From positions 1-9,083 of the forward strand of contig JAUXBO010000072.1 in assembly GCA_030619345.1 (NCBI GenBank): 9,083 nucleotides of DNA, read 5' to 3'. The notes beneath the pieces were generated by a model. The model saw nothing but the letters and a program-made list of their open reading frames with translations. It searched no databases and was not told the DNA's origin. Positions 1 to 6,821 of this stretch are shown one piece after another. Each line of letters opens with the position of its first letter. The first letter of the stretch is position 1. This DNA is from Candidatus Zixiibacteriota bacterium (GTDB lineage Bacteria > Zixibacteria > MSB-5A5 > GN15 > FEB-12). The position numbers and the translations under genes were made by a program.

Positions 1-2192
1 CAGTTGGACAGATCATTAATAACAACCTGCTGAATGGCCCTGACCGAACGAGTGATATCATACTCATCAAGAGATTTTGTGACGCTTTTGACCAGGCTAT
101 TGTACTTGGAGATTATCCAACGGTCAAAGCGCTCCTCAGGACCGGCTTTGCTTTCAAGGAAACTCTCGACACTCATCCCGGCTTTTTCGGCACGCGGTAG
201 AATGTTGTCGATATTGGCGTAGAGTGCAAAGAATGCATGCGTGTTGCGCAGCGTATCAAAATACTTGCGGACAACTTCTTTGAGTCCTCCCAGGTCAAAT
301 TTAGTCGGCAGCCACGGATTCGAGACGACCATCATGTACCAACGAAGAGGGTCGGCGCCGAATTTGTCGACCGTTGTAAAGGGATCAACAACATTCCCTT
401 TGTGCTTCGACATTTTCTTACCCTCTTTGTCCAGAATGAATTCTTGTACTATAACATTCTGAAAGGGCGCTTTGTCAAAGAGCAAAGTAGATATCGCCAG
501 CAGGGTGTAAAACCAACCACGCGTCTGGTCGACTGCTTCAGAGATAAACGCAGCCGGGTACTTAATCTCGAATTCCTCTTTGTTCTCAAACGGATAATGC
601 CACTGGGCCAGCGGCATTGCTCCGGAGTCAAACCAACAATCGATTACTTCCGGAACTCTGTTCATGACGCCGCCACACTCGCACTTCAATTGGACTTCAT
701 CCATCATTGGCTTGTGCAGGTCGACCTCTTCGGGACAATCGATTGCGTCTTTCTTTAGCTGCTCGATGGAGCCGACCGCTTTCATTTTGCCGCATGACTC
801 TTCTTCGCAGATCCAGATCGGAAGCGGCGTGCCCCAGAATCGTTCACGAGAGAGCGCCCAATCGACATTGTTCTCCAGCCAATCAGCCATGCGACCGGTG
901 CGGATTTCATCCGGATACCAGTTGATGGCATTGTTGTTTTTGATCAACTGCTCTTTGAACTGAGTGGTCCGAATGTACCAGGATTTCTGAGCGATATAGA
1001 TCAGCGGTGAATCACAGCGCCAGCAAAACGGATAGTTATGTTCGTACTGCTCTTTTTTGAACAGCTTGCCCTCGATCTTGAGGTCTTTGATGATAACCTT
1101 GTCGGCGTCTTTGATAAACATCCCGGCGTACTTGCCGGCGATCTCTTTGAAAATGCCATTCGGCTCAATTGCCTGGAGAATCGGCAGGTTATGCTTTTTG
1201 CCGATCTCATAATCGTCAGCACCAAAACCGGGGGCAATATGAACAATGCCGGTGCCATCTTCCATTGTAACAAAGTCACCGGTCAGAATGAAAAACGCCT
1301 TGTCAGATTCAGATTTATAGAAGTCGAAGAGTGGTTCGAATTTCCGACCGGCAAAGTCTGAGCCTTTGAACCGTTTCAAAACAGTCTTTTCTTCACCCAG
1401 CACTTTTGCGATCAGAGCTTCGGCCATGAGCAATTTTTCACCTTCATGCTCAACCAGCGCGTAGTCGGCATCGGGTGAGAAACAGAGGGCAGCGTTTGAC
1501 GGAAGTGTCCAGGGTGTGGTGGTCCAGACCAGGTAAGAGAAATCGTCATCGGCTGCTTTGAATTTCACATATATCGACGGGTCTTTGATCAGCTCATATC
1601 CCTGGGCGACTTCGTGGCTGGAAAGTCCGGTGCCGCAGCTGGGACAGTAAGGGACGGTCCGGTGACCCTGATAAATGAGACCCCGATCCCAGAAATTTTT
1701 GAGAATCCACCAAACCGATTCAACATATTCATTTTTGAGCGTGACATAAGCGTCGTCAAGATCGAGCCAGTAGCCGATCCGGCGGGTGATGTTGTTCCAG
1801 TCCTCAAGATATTTGAAGACTGATTTACGGCACTGCTGATTAAACTTGTCGATACCGTATTCAATAACTCCGGCTTTGCTGTCAAGGCCGAGCGCTTTTT
1901 CAACTTCGATCTCGACCGGCAGACCGTGCGTATCCCAGCCGGCTTTTCTGTCGACCCGGTAACCACGCATCGCTTTGTAACGGCAGATCAGATCTTTGAT
2001 AGTGCGGCCACCGATATGGTGAATCCCAGGCCTGCCGTTAGCGGTCGGGGGGCCTTCATAAAAGACAAAATGTTCTTTGCCCTGTCCTTTTTCGAGCGAC
2101 TTGTGAAAAATGTCGTTCTTTTCCCAGAACTCGAGGATTGTTTCCTCGGCTGAAGGGATGCTGAAGTTCTCTTTTAGCGCGTCAAATTTCAT
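1..2192 (-). CDS. ileS: Isoleucyl-tRNA synthetase, type 2 (partial, C-terminus outside window)
   Basis: This class I aminoacyl-tRNA synthetase charges tRNA-Ile with isoleucine in the cytoplasm and edits mischarged valine. The frame is open from ATG at 2192 to the left edge, giving 730 codons; the family usually has about 1,030-1,090 residues, so the anticodon-binding C-terminus is missing. Visible landmarks, in order: the type-2 N-terminus YEGPPTANGRPG with the HIGH-equivalent HHIGGRT (residues 58-64), followed by GWDTHGLPVEIEVEK; VWTTTPWTLPSN opening the CP1 editing domain; the editing signature GTGIVHIAPGFGADDYE; CWFDSGAMP; and the KMSKS-equivalent KMSKHKGN (Met at residue 594). The eukaryote-like type-2 form is generally associated with low mupirocin sensitivity; that is family knowledge, not visible here. 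The start is the first Met matching the conserved family N-terminus, although its Shine-Dalgarno is weak. The gene lies downstream of a lipoprotein gene on the same strand, 110 bp away, with its own possible promoter in the gap. Identification is very secure. Confidence 0.97.
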   Translation of the reverse strand, partial: MKFDALKENFSIPSAEETILEFWEKNDIFHKSLEKGQGKEHFVFYEGPPTANGRPGIHHIGGRTIKDLICRYKAMRGYRVDRKAGWDTHGLPVEIEVEKALGLDSKAGVIEYGIDKFNQQCRKSVFKYLEDWNNITRRIGYWLDLDDAYVTLKNEYVESVWWILKNFWDRGLIYQGHRTVPYCPSCGTGLSSHEVAQGYELIKDPSIYVKFKAADDDFSYLVWTTTPWTLPSNAALCFSPDADYALVEHEGEKLLMAEALIAKVLGEEKTVLKRFKGSDFAGRKFEPLFDFYKSESDKAFFILTGDFVTMEDGTGIVHIAPGFGADDYEIGKKHNLPILQAIEPNGIFKEIAGKYAGMFIKDADKVIIKDLKIEGKLFKKEQYEHNYPFCWRCDSPLIYIAQKSWYIRTTQFKEQLIKNNNAINWYPDEIRTGRMADWLENNVDWALSRERFWGTPLPIWICEEESCGKMKAVGSIEQLKKDAIDCPEEVDLHKPMMDEVQLKCECGGVMNRVPEVIDCWFDSGAMPLAQWHYPFENKEEFEIKYPAAFISEAVDQTRGWFYTLLAISTLLFDKAPFQNVIVQEFILDKEGKKMSKHKGNVVDPFTTVDKFGADPLRWYMMVVSNPWLPTKFDLGGLKEVVRKYFDTLRNTHAFFALYANIDNILPRAEKAGMSVESFLESKAGPEERFDRWIISKYNSLVKSVTKSLDEYDITRSVRAIQQVVINDLSN

Positions 2193-2241
2193 AATTCCAA
2201 ACGGTTGCGTAATACGGTTTACGGTTTTTCTTTAGCCGCTT

Positions 2242-2270
2242 AATCTATCGGATTGGCGCGATTTTGGCAA
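2242..2270 (-). promoter_or_regulatory. Candidate sigma70-type promoter for ileS
   Basis: Read on the minus strand, TTGCCA (2270-2265) and TAGATT (2247-2242) are separated by exactly 17 bp. This would leave a leader of about 40 nt before the ileS ATG at 2192. No T-box specifier stem or antiterminator is visible in this short leader. The call rests on hexamer similarity and spacing alone. Confidence 0.35.
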
Positions 2271-2302
2271 GATTTTATTACGGGAGGGGTGGGTTGGCTG
2301 TA

Positions 2303-3367
2303 TCAGGGGGCCAGACCGGTAACAATCAGCTCATACATTGCCGATTGCAATGAATCATATTTATACAGGCGGAGTGTATCGGGTGCGTAATGAGCAACAT
2401 AGCGACCATTGAGATTATTTGAGTGATCACAGCTGCTCAATCCATCCGGAATATAAAAGGACGCCGTGCTGAATTCAACCAGTTCCGGGACCGTATGACT
2501 GCCACTCATGTCACAGAGATCGTCCCACGTAATATCTGATGAATCCACTGTAATCAAAAAGTCATAGCCAGATATAGCCAGAGTTACTTTCTGACTATCT
2601 ACCTCCAACGGATGTCGTTGCTGGAAAGTCGTTTTGTAGAAGTATCCATCAAAGACACCATTCATCAGTGAAGCCGGCAGAAGATTCGGTCGGCTCAGAT
2701 TTGTAATATTCCAGGCATAGGGAGCGGCAAGTGAATTTCCTGCAGTGTCTCTAATCCCTGTCGTCAATGTTACGCTGGTCGGTGGTGTGGCTGCCACAAA
2801 TATGACACGGTTGTCCCAGATGAAGAGCTCTTCAGGGCTCAGACCTCCGACAACAAAAGTCGACTCACTCACAGATAATGGATCAATTGGCTCTGAGAAT
2901 ATTACAGAGACAACGCCATTGTCAGAACCGTACAAGGCAGGACTGACCGAAACAACTATTGGTGGCTCTTTCTCGCGATGGGTTGTGAAAGTCCAGGAAT
3001 AATCTGAATCCGTTTTCCAGCCGCTCTCACTTTCTATCCCGGTCGGAACTCGCACTTTGTATTGCTGATGAAATCTCAGATAACGATAGGGCTTAAAACT
3101 TAGCGTTTCGGCCGAAAGTTCTACCCAGCCCTCGCCAAGATCACCCAGGACCAGATCGGACCAGACCGATTGGTCGAGTTTTGGCCAGTCGGAGAATACG
3201 ATCACCAACGGTGAATCCGGCGGGAAGTCGATCCGACCCGCAGCCGGATAGGTTGAAACAATGGTCAACGAGGGCGTGGGCGGAACAACGCTTGTCTTTT
3301 CGTCACAAGAATTTACAAGAACGAGCGACCCTAAGATCATGATAGTCTCAATGACTCTCGAATTCAT
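2303..3367 (-). CDS. Predicted lipoprotein with two bacterial Ig-like (Big_5-type) domains
   Basis: This is a 354-aa predicted exported protein of unknown role. Residues 1-20 form a short signal peptide with the hydrophobic stretch IMILGSLVLVNS, ending in a lipobox-like LVNS-C, so Cys21 is the likely lipidated residue. Two tandem beta-rich repeats follow. Repeat 1 (about 34-129) runs from STYPAAGRI to YSWTFTTH. Repeat 2 (about 134-223) runs from VVSVSPALYGSDNG through VIFSEPIDP and IRDTAGNSL to YAWNITN. Both show the PxxG...ixfSepid...dxaGN...w.ft pattern of Big_5/SbsA Ig-like modules. The C-terminal 125 residues are not recognised; they contain Cys285 and Cys313. The start is the ATG at 3367, because GGAGGG sits 7 nt upstream; the TTG at 3382 is out because the ribosome-binding site overlaps it. 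It is divergent from pepF and has no partner gene pointing to a function. A surface-anchored binding or structural protein is inferred. Confidence 0.8.
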   Translation of the reverse strand: MNSRVIETIMILGSLVLVNSCDEKTSVVPPTPSLTIVSTYPAAGRIDFPPDSPLVIVFSDWPKLDQSVWSDLVLGDLGEGWVELSAETLSFKPYRYLRFHQQYKVRVPTGIESESGWKTDSDYSWTFTTHREKEPPIVVSVSPALYGSDNGVVSVIFSEPIDPLSVSESTFVVGGLSPEELFIWDNRVIFVAATPPTSVTLTTGIRDTAGNSLAAPYAWNITNLSRPNLLPASLMNGVFDGYFYKTTFQQRHPLEVDSQKVTLAISGYDFLITVDSSDITWDDLCDMSGSHTVPELVEFSTASFYIPDGLSSCDHSNNLNGRYVAHYAPDTLRLYKYDSLQSAMYELIVTGLAP

Positions 3368-3374
3368 TCGGCTA

Positions 3375-3380
3375 CCCTCC
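3375..3380 (-). promoter_or_regulatory. Ribosome-binding site fixing the lipoprotein start
   Basis: GGAGGG on the minus strand is followed by 7 nt and then ATG at 3367. It decides between this ATG and the TTG five codons upstream, which overlaps the site. Confidence 0.75.
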
Positions 3381-3403
3381 AATCCGAATCTTCCTACGGT
3401 TGT

Positions 3404-3434
3404 AATATAGACGGACTAGAACGCATTTGTGCAA
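3404..3434 (-). promoter_or_regulatory. Weak candidate promoter for the lipoprotein gene
   Basis: Minus-strand TTGCAC (3434-3429) and TATATT (3409-3404) lie 19 bp apart, a longer spacing than the optimal 17, in the divergent spacer between the lipoprotein gene and pepF. They would give a leader of about 30 nt. I found no comparably good plus-strand promoter for pepF in this spacer, although one must exist there. Confidence 0.3.
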
Positions 3435-3570
3435 AAAAATTCTTTCGCCAGATTTTAACATTGATTTCCAATAACCAAGATTCCTGTCCTGTCCGACACT
3501 CCTTGATTTTTCTGCAGTTATTATGCTTATTGGACCCTGTTGAACGAGAACATACTTAGAAAGGGCAAAA

Positions 3571-5376
3571 ATGACCACCGCATCCGCTATTCCGAAACGA
3601 TCTGATATCCAGGATCAACATAAATGGCAGTTGTCTGATATTTACCCATCCGATAAGGCATGGGAAGCTGACTACGAGGAAGTCCAGACTCTAATCGAAA
3701 AAGGTAAAGCGTTTGCCGGAAAGCTCAGCGAATCCAACGAGCTGTACAATTGCCTCCAGATTCGTAATGAACTGAGCAAAATTGCCTTCAGCCTCTTTCA
3801 ATACGCCAGATTGAACAAGGATTTGGACAATCGGGAGTCGAAATACCAGGCGATGACCGATCGGGCCGCCATGCTTTCTTCGCAGGCTTCGGCAGCTTTT
3901 TCATTCGTGGAGCCGGAACTTCTAAAGCTGACTGATGATAAACTCCTGAAGATGGCCGGAGAATTTCCCAAAACTGATATCTATGATTTTTATATTAATG
4001 AACTAATCCGCTCCCGCAAGCATATCCGCTCGGAAGAAGTCGAAGAACTTCTCGCCCAATCAGCAATGGTCACCCGTGCCCCGGATTCGATCTTTACCAT
4101 GCTTGACGATGCTGATATTGTCTATCCCTCTATAAAAGACGAAAACGGCAATGAGGTTCAACTGACCAAACAGCGTTACGCCAAGTTTTTGGAGTCTTCC
4201 GATGCAAGGGTGCGTGCCGATGCCAGCAACGGTTTTTATGAACCGTACAAAGCTCATCTCAATACTCTCAGTGCATCGCTGTCCTCCTCGGTGAATACCG
4301 ATATCTTTTACAGCAAGGCGCGCAAGTTCGACAGTTGTCTGGCCGCCTCGCTTGATGGTGACAACATCCCATTGTCTGTATACCACTCACTGCTTGATAA
4401 CACCGAATCCGATCTGGCCGGACTGCACAAGTATGTTGAACTGCGAAAGAAACTTCTCAAGATGGACCAGGTTCACCCGTACGACATGGTTTGCCCGTTG
4501 TTTCCGGATCGGGACTACGATGTCAACTATGATGACGCTGTTATACAAATCATGGAAGCGGTCAAGCCGCTGGGTGACAAGTACTGTGCGAAGCTCAAGG
4601 AAGCATTTGATTCACGCTGGATCGATGTCTACGAAACAGGTGGCAAAGGAAGCGGCGCGTATAGCTGGGGGAATTACTCAGTGCACCCGTATGTCCTGAT
4701 GAACTATAACGACACCGTTGACAATATGTTTACTCTGGCTCACGAGATGGGTCACGCCATGCACAGTTATCTCTCAAACAAAACGCAGCCATATCCCAAG
4801 CATCAGTACTCTATTTTCGTAGCCGAGGTTGCCTCGACTCTCAACGAAGGACTCCTGCTGGAACACCTGCTCAAAAAGAGTACGGACAAACAGGATAAGC
4901 TGTATTTGCTCAATCGGCATATCGACAATACCGTCGGCACTTTCTTCAATCAAGTGATGTACGCCCGCTTTGAACTCCGTATTCACGAAGAAGTCGAAAA
5001 GGGTGGGGCGCTGTCATCTGATCTGATGACCTCCATCTGGAAAGAACTGACCCAGCAGTATTACGGTCAGGGTCTGACTCTTGATGAGATGTCGATCCTC
5101 AAATGGAGCCGTATCCCGCATTTCTACAGGACCTACTATGTTTTTCAATATGCGACCTCGTATGCCGCTTCGCAGGCAATTTTGACCAGGTTCCTAGCTG
5201 GAGACGAGTCAGTCATTGAAAAGTATCTGGGACTTCTGTCGTCGGGCGGCTCGGACTATCCGATTGAACTGCTCAAGAAATGCGATGTCGACATGGGGAC
5301 CGGCGGTCCGGTCAAAGCGACCCTAAAACTGTTCGCCGATCAGGTTGACGAAATGGAACGACTGTCACAGGGATAG
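3571..5376 (+). CDS. pepF: Oligoendopeptidase F (M3 family metallopeptidase)
   Basis: This zinc metallopeptidase of the M3B family cleaves short peptides, probably in the cytoplasm, since no signal peptide is visible. At 601 residues it has the usual PepF length. The N-terminal half is the helical PepF domain, beginning with the typical KWQLSDIYPSDKAWEADYEEV. The active site is HEMGHAMHS, with zinc ligands His391 and His395 and catalytic Glu392; the third ligand is Glu419 in AEVASTLNE. Downstream family sequence includes FNQVMYARFE, YYVFQYATSYAASQAI and the C-terminal FLSSGGS-like GLLSSGGSDYPIELLKK. AAGGG a few bases before the ATG serves as ribosome-binding site. The gene stands alone between a divergent lipoprotein gene and a convergent zinc-ribbon gene, and hairpin terminators follow it directly. 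Identification is secure; the physiological substrate cannot be read from sequence. Confidence 0.97.
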   Translation: MTTASAIPKRSDIQDQHKWQLSDIYPSDKAWEADYEEVQTLIEKGKAFAGKLSESNELYNCLQIRNELSKIAFSLFQYARLNKDLDNRESKYQAMTDRAAMLSSQASAAFSFVEPELLKLTDDKLLKMAGEFPKTDIYDFYINELIRSRKHIRSEEVEELLAQSAMVTRAPDSIFTMLDDADIVYPSIKDENGNEVQLTKQRYAKFLESSDARVRADASNGFYEPYKAHLNTLSASLSSSVNTDIFYSKARKFDSCLAASLDGDNIPLSVYHSLLDNTESDLAGLHKYVELRKKLLKMDQVHPYDMVCPLFPDRDYDVNYDDAVIQIMEAVKPLGDKYCAKLKEAFDSRWIDVYETGGKGSGAYSWGNYSVHPYVLMNYNDTVDNMFTLAHEMGHAMHSYLSNKTQPYPKHQYSIFVAEVASTLNEGLLLEHLLKKSTDKQDKLYLLNRHIDNTVGTFFNQVMYARFELRIHEEVEKGGALSSDLMTSIWKELTQQYYGQGLTLDEMSILKWSRIPHFYRTYYVFQYATSYAASQAILTRFLAGDESVIEKYLGLLSSGGSDYPIELLKKCDVDMGTGGPVKATLKLFADQVDEMERLSQG

Positions 5377-5395
5377 ACTGGCATTGCCAGTTTTT
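5377..5395 (+). terminator. Intrinsic terminator immediately after pepF
   Basis: ACTGGC (5377-5382) and GCCAGT (5386-5391) form a 6-bp stem with a 3-nt loop (ATT), followed by a T run (5391-5395). It starts at the base after the pepF stop codon. The stem is short but the geometry is classical. Its core also matches the two hairpins further along the same spacer. Confidence 0.6.
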
Positions 5396-5401
5396 GATCT
5401 G

Positions 5402-5419
5402 GAGTTGCAGAACTCTTTT
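5402..5419 (+). terminator. Second, weaker terminator-like hairpin after pepF
   Basis: GAGTT (5402-5406) pairs with AACTC (5411-5415) around a GCAG loop, followed by TTTT (5416-5419). It sits 10 bp downstream of the first hairpin and could act as a backup. A 5-bp stem is marginal. Confidence 0.35.
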
Positions 5420-5443
5420 GAGCCAGTAACTTCCTCTGTCACT

Positions 5444-5507
5444 GTCCGAAGGAATCAAACTGGCTTTGCCAGCGCCGTCCGAAGCAATAAAACTGACTTC
5501 GTCAGTT
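5444..5507. repeat. Two tandem ~30-bp repeat units, each with a CTGRC-N3-GYCAG hairpin
   Basis: Unit A (5444-5473) and unit B (5477-5507) both begin GTCCGAAG and continue AAT, an A-rich stretch and a hairpin. The stem in A is CTGGC/GCCAG with loop TTT. In B it is CTGAC/GTCAG with loop TTC, extended to a 7-bp stem AACTGAC/GTCAGTT. The G-to-A and C-to-T differences compensate and preserve pairing, suggesting the folded form matters. Read on the minus strand each stem is followed by a T-rich run, so the pair may also terminate the zinc-ribbon gene. The TGA of that gene lies inside the stem of unit B. Confidence 0.6.
5489..5507 (-). terminator. Intrinsic terminator overlapping the zinc-ribbon stop codon
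   Basis: On the minus strand AACTGAC (5507-5501), loop GAA, GTCAGTT (5497-5491) is followed by T-rich TTATTG. The 7-bp stem includes the TGA stop codon (5504-5502) of the preceding gene, so coding and termination signals overlap. A second hairpin of the same type lies 20 bp further on (5472-5460). Confidence 0.55.
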
Positions 5508-5717
5508 GGTGAAAAGGTCGAAAATGTTGCCGAGCATGCTGCTGTCGGCTTTGAAAAACTCGGTGTACTTGCATTGAGCGCAAGTTACCGATGAGAATTT
5601 TGCTCCCTGCACATCGAAAATCTTGGACCAGAATCCCCCCGCGGCGCGCATCTCGCCGATTTGGCAGGTAGTGCATGAGCACTTGGGACATCGATAGTTA
5701 AGAGTCTGCATGTTCAT
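5502..5717 (-). CDS. Small zinc-ribbon protein (DUF2082-like)
   Basis: This is a 71-aa, probably cytoplasmic protein with two Cys-x2-Cys knuckles: C10-PK-C13 and C46-AQ-C49, with extra Cys15 and Cys18 next to the first. The intervening GEMRAAGGFWSKIFDVQ and the segment KFSSVTCAQCKYTEFF match what I recall of the DUF2082 zinc-ribbon family, annotated as predicted nucleic-acid-binding proteins. No experimental function is known to me. The ATG at 5717 has AGGAG 8 nt upstream; a second ATG two codons later is less well spaced. The gene follows nifU on the same strand after 55 bp and could be cotranscribed with it, but a possible promoter lies in the gap. Its stop codon lies inside a terminator hairpin. 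Confidence 0.8.
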   Translation of the reverse strand: MNMQTLNYRCPKCSCTTCQIGEMRAAGGFWSKIFDVQGAKFSSVTCAQCKYTEFFKADSSMLGNIFDLFTN

Positions 5718-5746
5718 ATAGATATCTCCTGAAGGCTCCTTTAGAG

Positions 5747-5776
5747 AATATACTATTAGGGAGTAGGATTATTCAA
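5747..5776 (-). promoter_or_regulatory. Candidate promoter for the zinc-ribbon gene
   Basis: Minus-strand TTGAAT (5776-5771) and TATATT (5752-5747) are 18 bp apart. The -35 hexamer overlaps the TGA stop of nifU. Initiation would give a leader of about 25 nt containing the AGGAG site. If active, it would partly uncouple the zinc-ribbon gene from nifU. Confidence 0.4.
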
Positions 5777-6144
5777 TTACCAATTTTTGAGCGGTAATCG
5801 GCAATAGCGGCGCGGATAGCATCGGGGGCGATATTTGAGCAATTCATTTTCTTTTCGGGTAGGCCGTTCAGGGCTTCGGCGACTTCCTCACGGGTAAGCT
5901 TTTCAGCCTCTTCGATTGACTTACCGATGAGCAGTTCTGAGGCCGCCGAGCTGGTGGCAATGGCGGCAGCGCAGCCAAAAGTCTTATACTTAACGTTGGC
6001 CAGACGACCGTCTTCAATCTTGATGAAAATCTTCATGACGTCGCCGCAGGTCGGGTTGCCGGCCGATCCGATTCCATCGGCGTTTTCGATTTCACCGGTA
6101 TTACGCGGATTTTGGAAATGGTCCAATACCGTATCGTTGTACAT
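5773..6144 (-). CDS. nifU: Fe-S cluster assembly scaffold, NifU/IscU type
   Basis: This 123-aa scaffold assembles [2Fe-2S]/[4Fe-4S] clusters from sulfur delivered by a cysteine desulfurase and passes them to apoproteins. The three conserved cluster-ligand cysteines are present: Cys33 in GNPTCGDV (with Asp35, the residue that labilises clusters in this family), Cys58 in KTFGCAAAIATSS, and Cys102 in KKMNCSNIAPDAI. The N-terminus MYNDTVLDHFQNPRN is family-typical and fixes the start at 6144, although the frame stays open further upstream and no clear Shine-Dalgarno is seen. The protein is a stand-alone N-terminal NifU domain without the central ferredoxin or C-terminal Nfu domains of nitrogen-fixing NifU. 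No iscS/nifS, iscR or hscBA gene occurs in the window, so its desulfurase partner must be elsewhere. The SNIAPDA variant resembles clostridial-type NifU more than proteobacterial IscU; that is recollection, not a search. Confidence 0.95.
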   Translation of the reverse strand: MYNDTVLDHFQNPRNTGEIENADGIGSAGNPTCGDVMKIFIKIEDGRLANVKYKTFGCAAAIATSSAASELLIGKSIEEAEKLTREEVAEALNGLPEKKMNCSNIAPDAIRAAIADYRSKIGN

Positions 6145-6160
6145 AGCTAACAAGTTAGTT
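6145..6160 (-). promoter_or_regulatory. Hairpin abutting the nifU start codon
   Basis: On the minus strand AACTAAC (6160-6154), TT, then GTTAGCT (6151-6145) form a stem of up to 7 bp including one G-T pair. It ends directly at the nifU ATG (6144-6142), the position normally used by the ribosome-binding site, and no Shine-Dalgarno is otherwise visible. It could impede initiation or be a DNA operator; both are inference. Confidence 0.3.
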
Positions 6161-6172
6161 TTATGCTTCGTG

Positions 6173-6189
6173 AGAATCAATAGGATTCT
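6173..6189. promoter_or_regulatory. 17-bp dyad AGAATC-N5-GATTCT, possible operator
   Basis: A perfect inverted repeat (6173-6178 and 6184-6189) with a 5-bp centre lies in the divergent nifU/dinB-like spacer, about 30 bp upstream of the nifU start. Its size and symmetry would suit a dimeric repressor site. No cognate regulator is identifiable, and it does not match the IscR consensus I know. Confidence 0.25.
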
Positions 6190-6285
6190 TGGATATGGAC
6201 AATTATGCAGCAATCGGTTCTTTTTTGGTGATACCTTATCTGTTATTCTTTCGTATACAGCATAGAGAGCAAAAGGAGTGCAGAG

Positions 6286-6804
6286 ATGATTACAAAAACG
6301 CCCTGGATAGAGCGGAAGTTTGCCTTTGATACACCCGCCGGTCTGTTTCCCTGTATTCTTGAGCGGCTCAGGGGAACACCGGCAAGGATCAGTGCCTTGG
6401 TGTCGGATATCCCGGCAGAATTGTATACACGGAAACCGGACAAGGGCTGGACGATTCAACAGCATATCGGGCATCTGGCTTCGGTCGAGGAACTGTTCGA
6501 CAACAGGTTGACACAATTTATCGACGGAGCGGAAGAGCTAATCGCGGCTGACATGACTAATCAAAAGACCGAAGCAATGAACTATAACCAGATGTCAATG
6601 GATGAAGTACTAACTCTGTTTCGGACTGTCAGGGGCACTTTTGTGAAGCGGTTGGAAGAAGTCGAAGCAACGATTGTCGAGCGCTCCGCGTTTCATCCCC
6701 GGCTCAAAAAACCAATGCGTTTGATTGATCTGGTGTTTTTTACCGCCGAACATGATGACAACCATCTGGCCGATATTGTTGAGTTATGGAACGGTTGGAA
6801 GTAA
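6286..6804 (+). CDS. DinB/YfiT-like putative metal-dependent protein
   Basis: This 172-aa protein has the four-helix DinB-fold pattern: a helical N-terminus with the typical RxxgxPxxi segment, KGWTIQQHIGHLASVEELFDNRL, and near the C-terminus FFTAEHDDNHLADIVELW. The metal-binding histidines are probably His60 or His63 together with His156 and His160, the H...HxxxH set of the superfamily. Members include bacillithiol- and mycothiol-dependent transferases as well as many proteins of unknown role; the name comes from DNA-damage induction in Bacillus, which need not apply here. The start is well supported by AAGGAG about 8 nt before the ATG. It is divergent from nifU and followed by a 205-bp gap before hflX. 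The fold assignment is good; the substrate is unknown. Confidence 0.85.
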   Translation: MITKTPWIERKFAFDTPAGLFPCILERLRGTPARISALVSDIPAELYTRKPDKGWTIQQHIGHLASVEELFDNRLTQFIDGAEELIAADMTNQKTEAMNYNQMSMDEVLTLFRTVRGTFVKRLEEVEATIVERSAFHPRLKKPMRLIDLVFFTAEHDDNHLADIVELWNGWK

Positions 6805-6821
6805 ATACAACGGATTTATGT

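Noticed and set aside
237..758. 173-aa open frame on the plus strand
   Set aside because: It lies wholly antisense to the securely identified ileS and shows no family resemblance; it is a shadow of that gene.
2193..2302. T-box riboswitch upstream of ileS
   Set aside because: The leader implied by the candidate promoter is only about 40 nt, and no specifier loop, T-box sequence or terminator/antiterminator pair is visible.
5444..5507. CRISPR array
   Set aside because: There are only two imperfect units, with a 3-bp spacing and no distinct spacers, and no cas genes are present.
5455..5691. 78-aa minus-strand frame over the zinc-ribbon gene
   Set aside because: It is an out-of-frame overlap with a gene that has a good ribosome-binding site and paired CxxC motifs.
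6145..6516. N-terminal extension of nifU (open frame reaches 6516)
   Set aside because: The extension has no family similarity and overlaps the start of the well-supported DinB-like gene on the other strand; the MYND start matches the family N-terminus.
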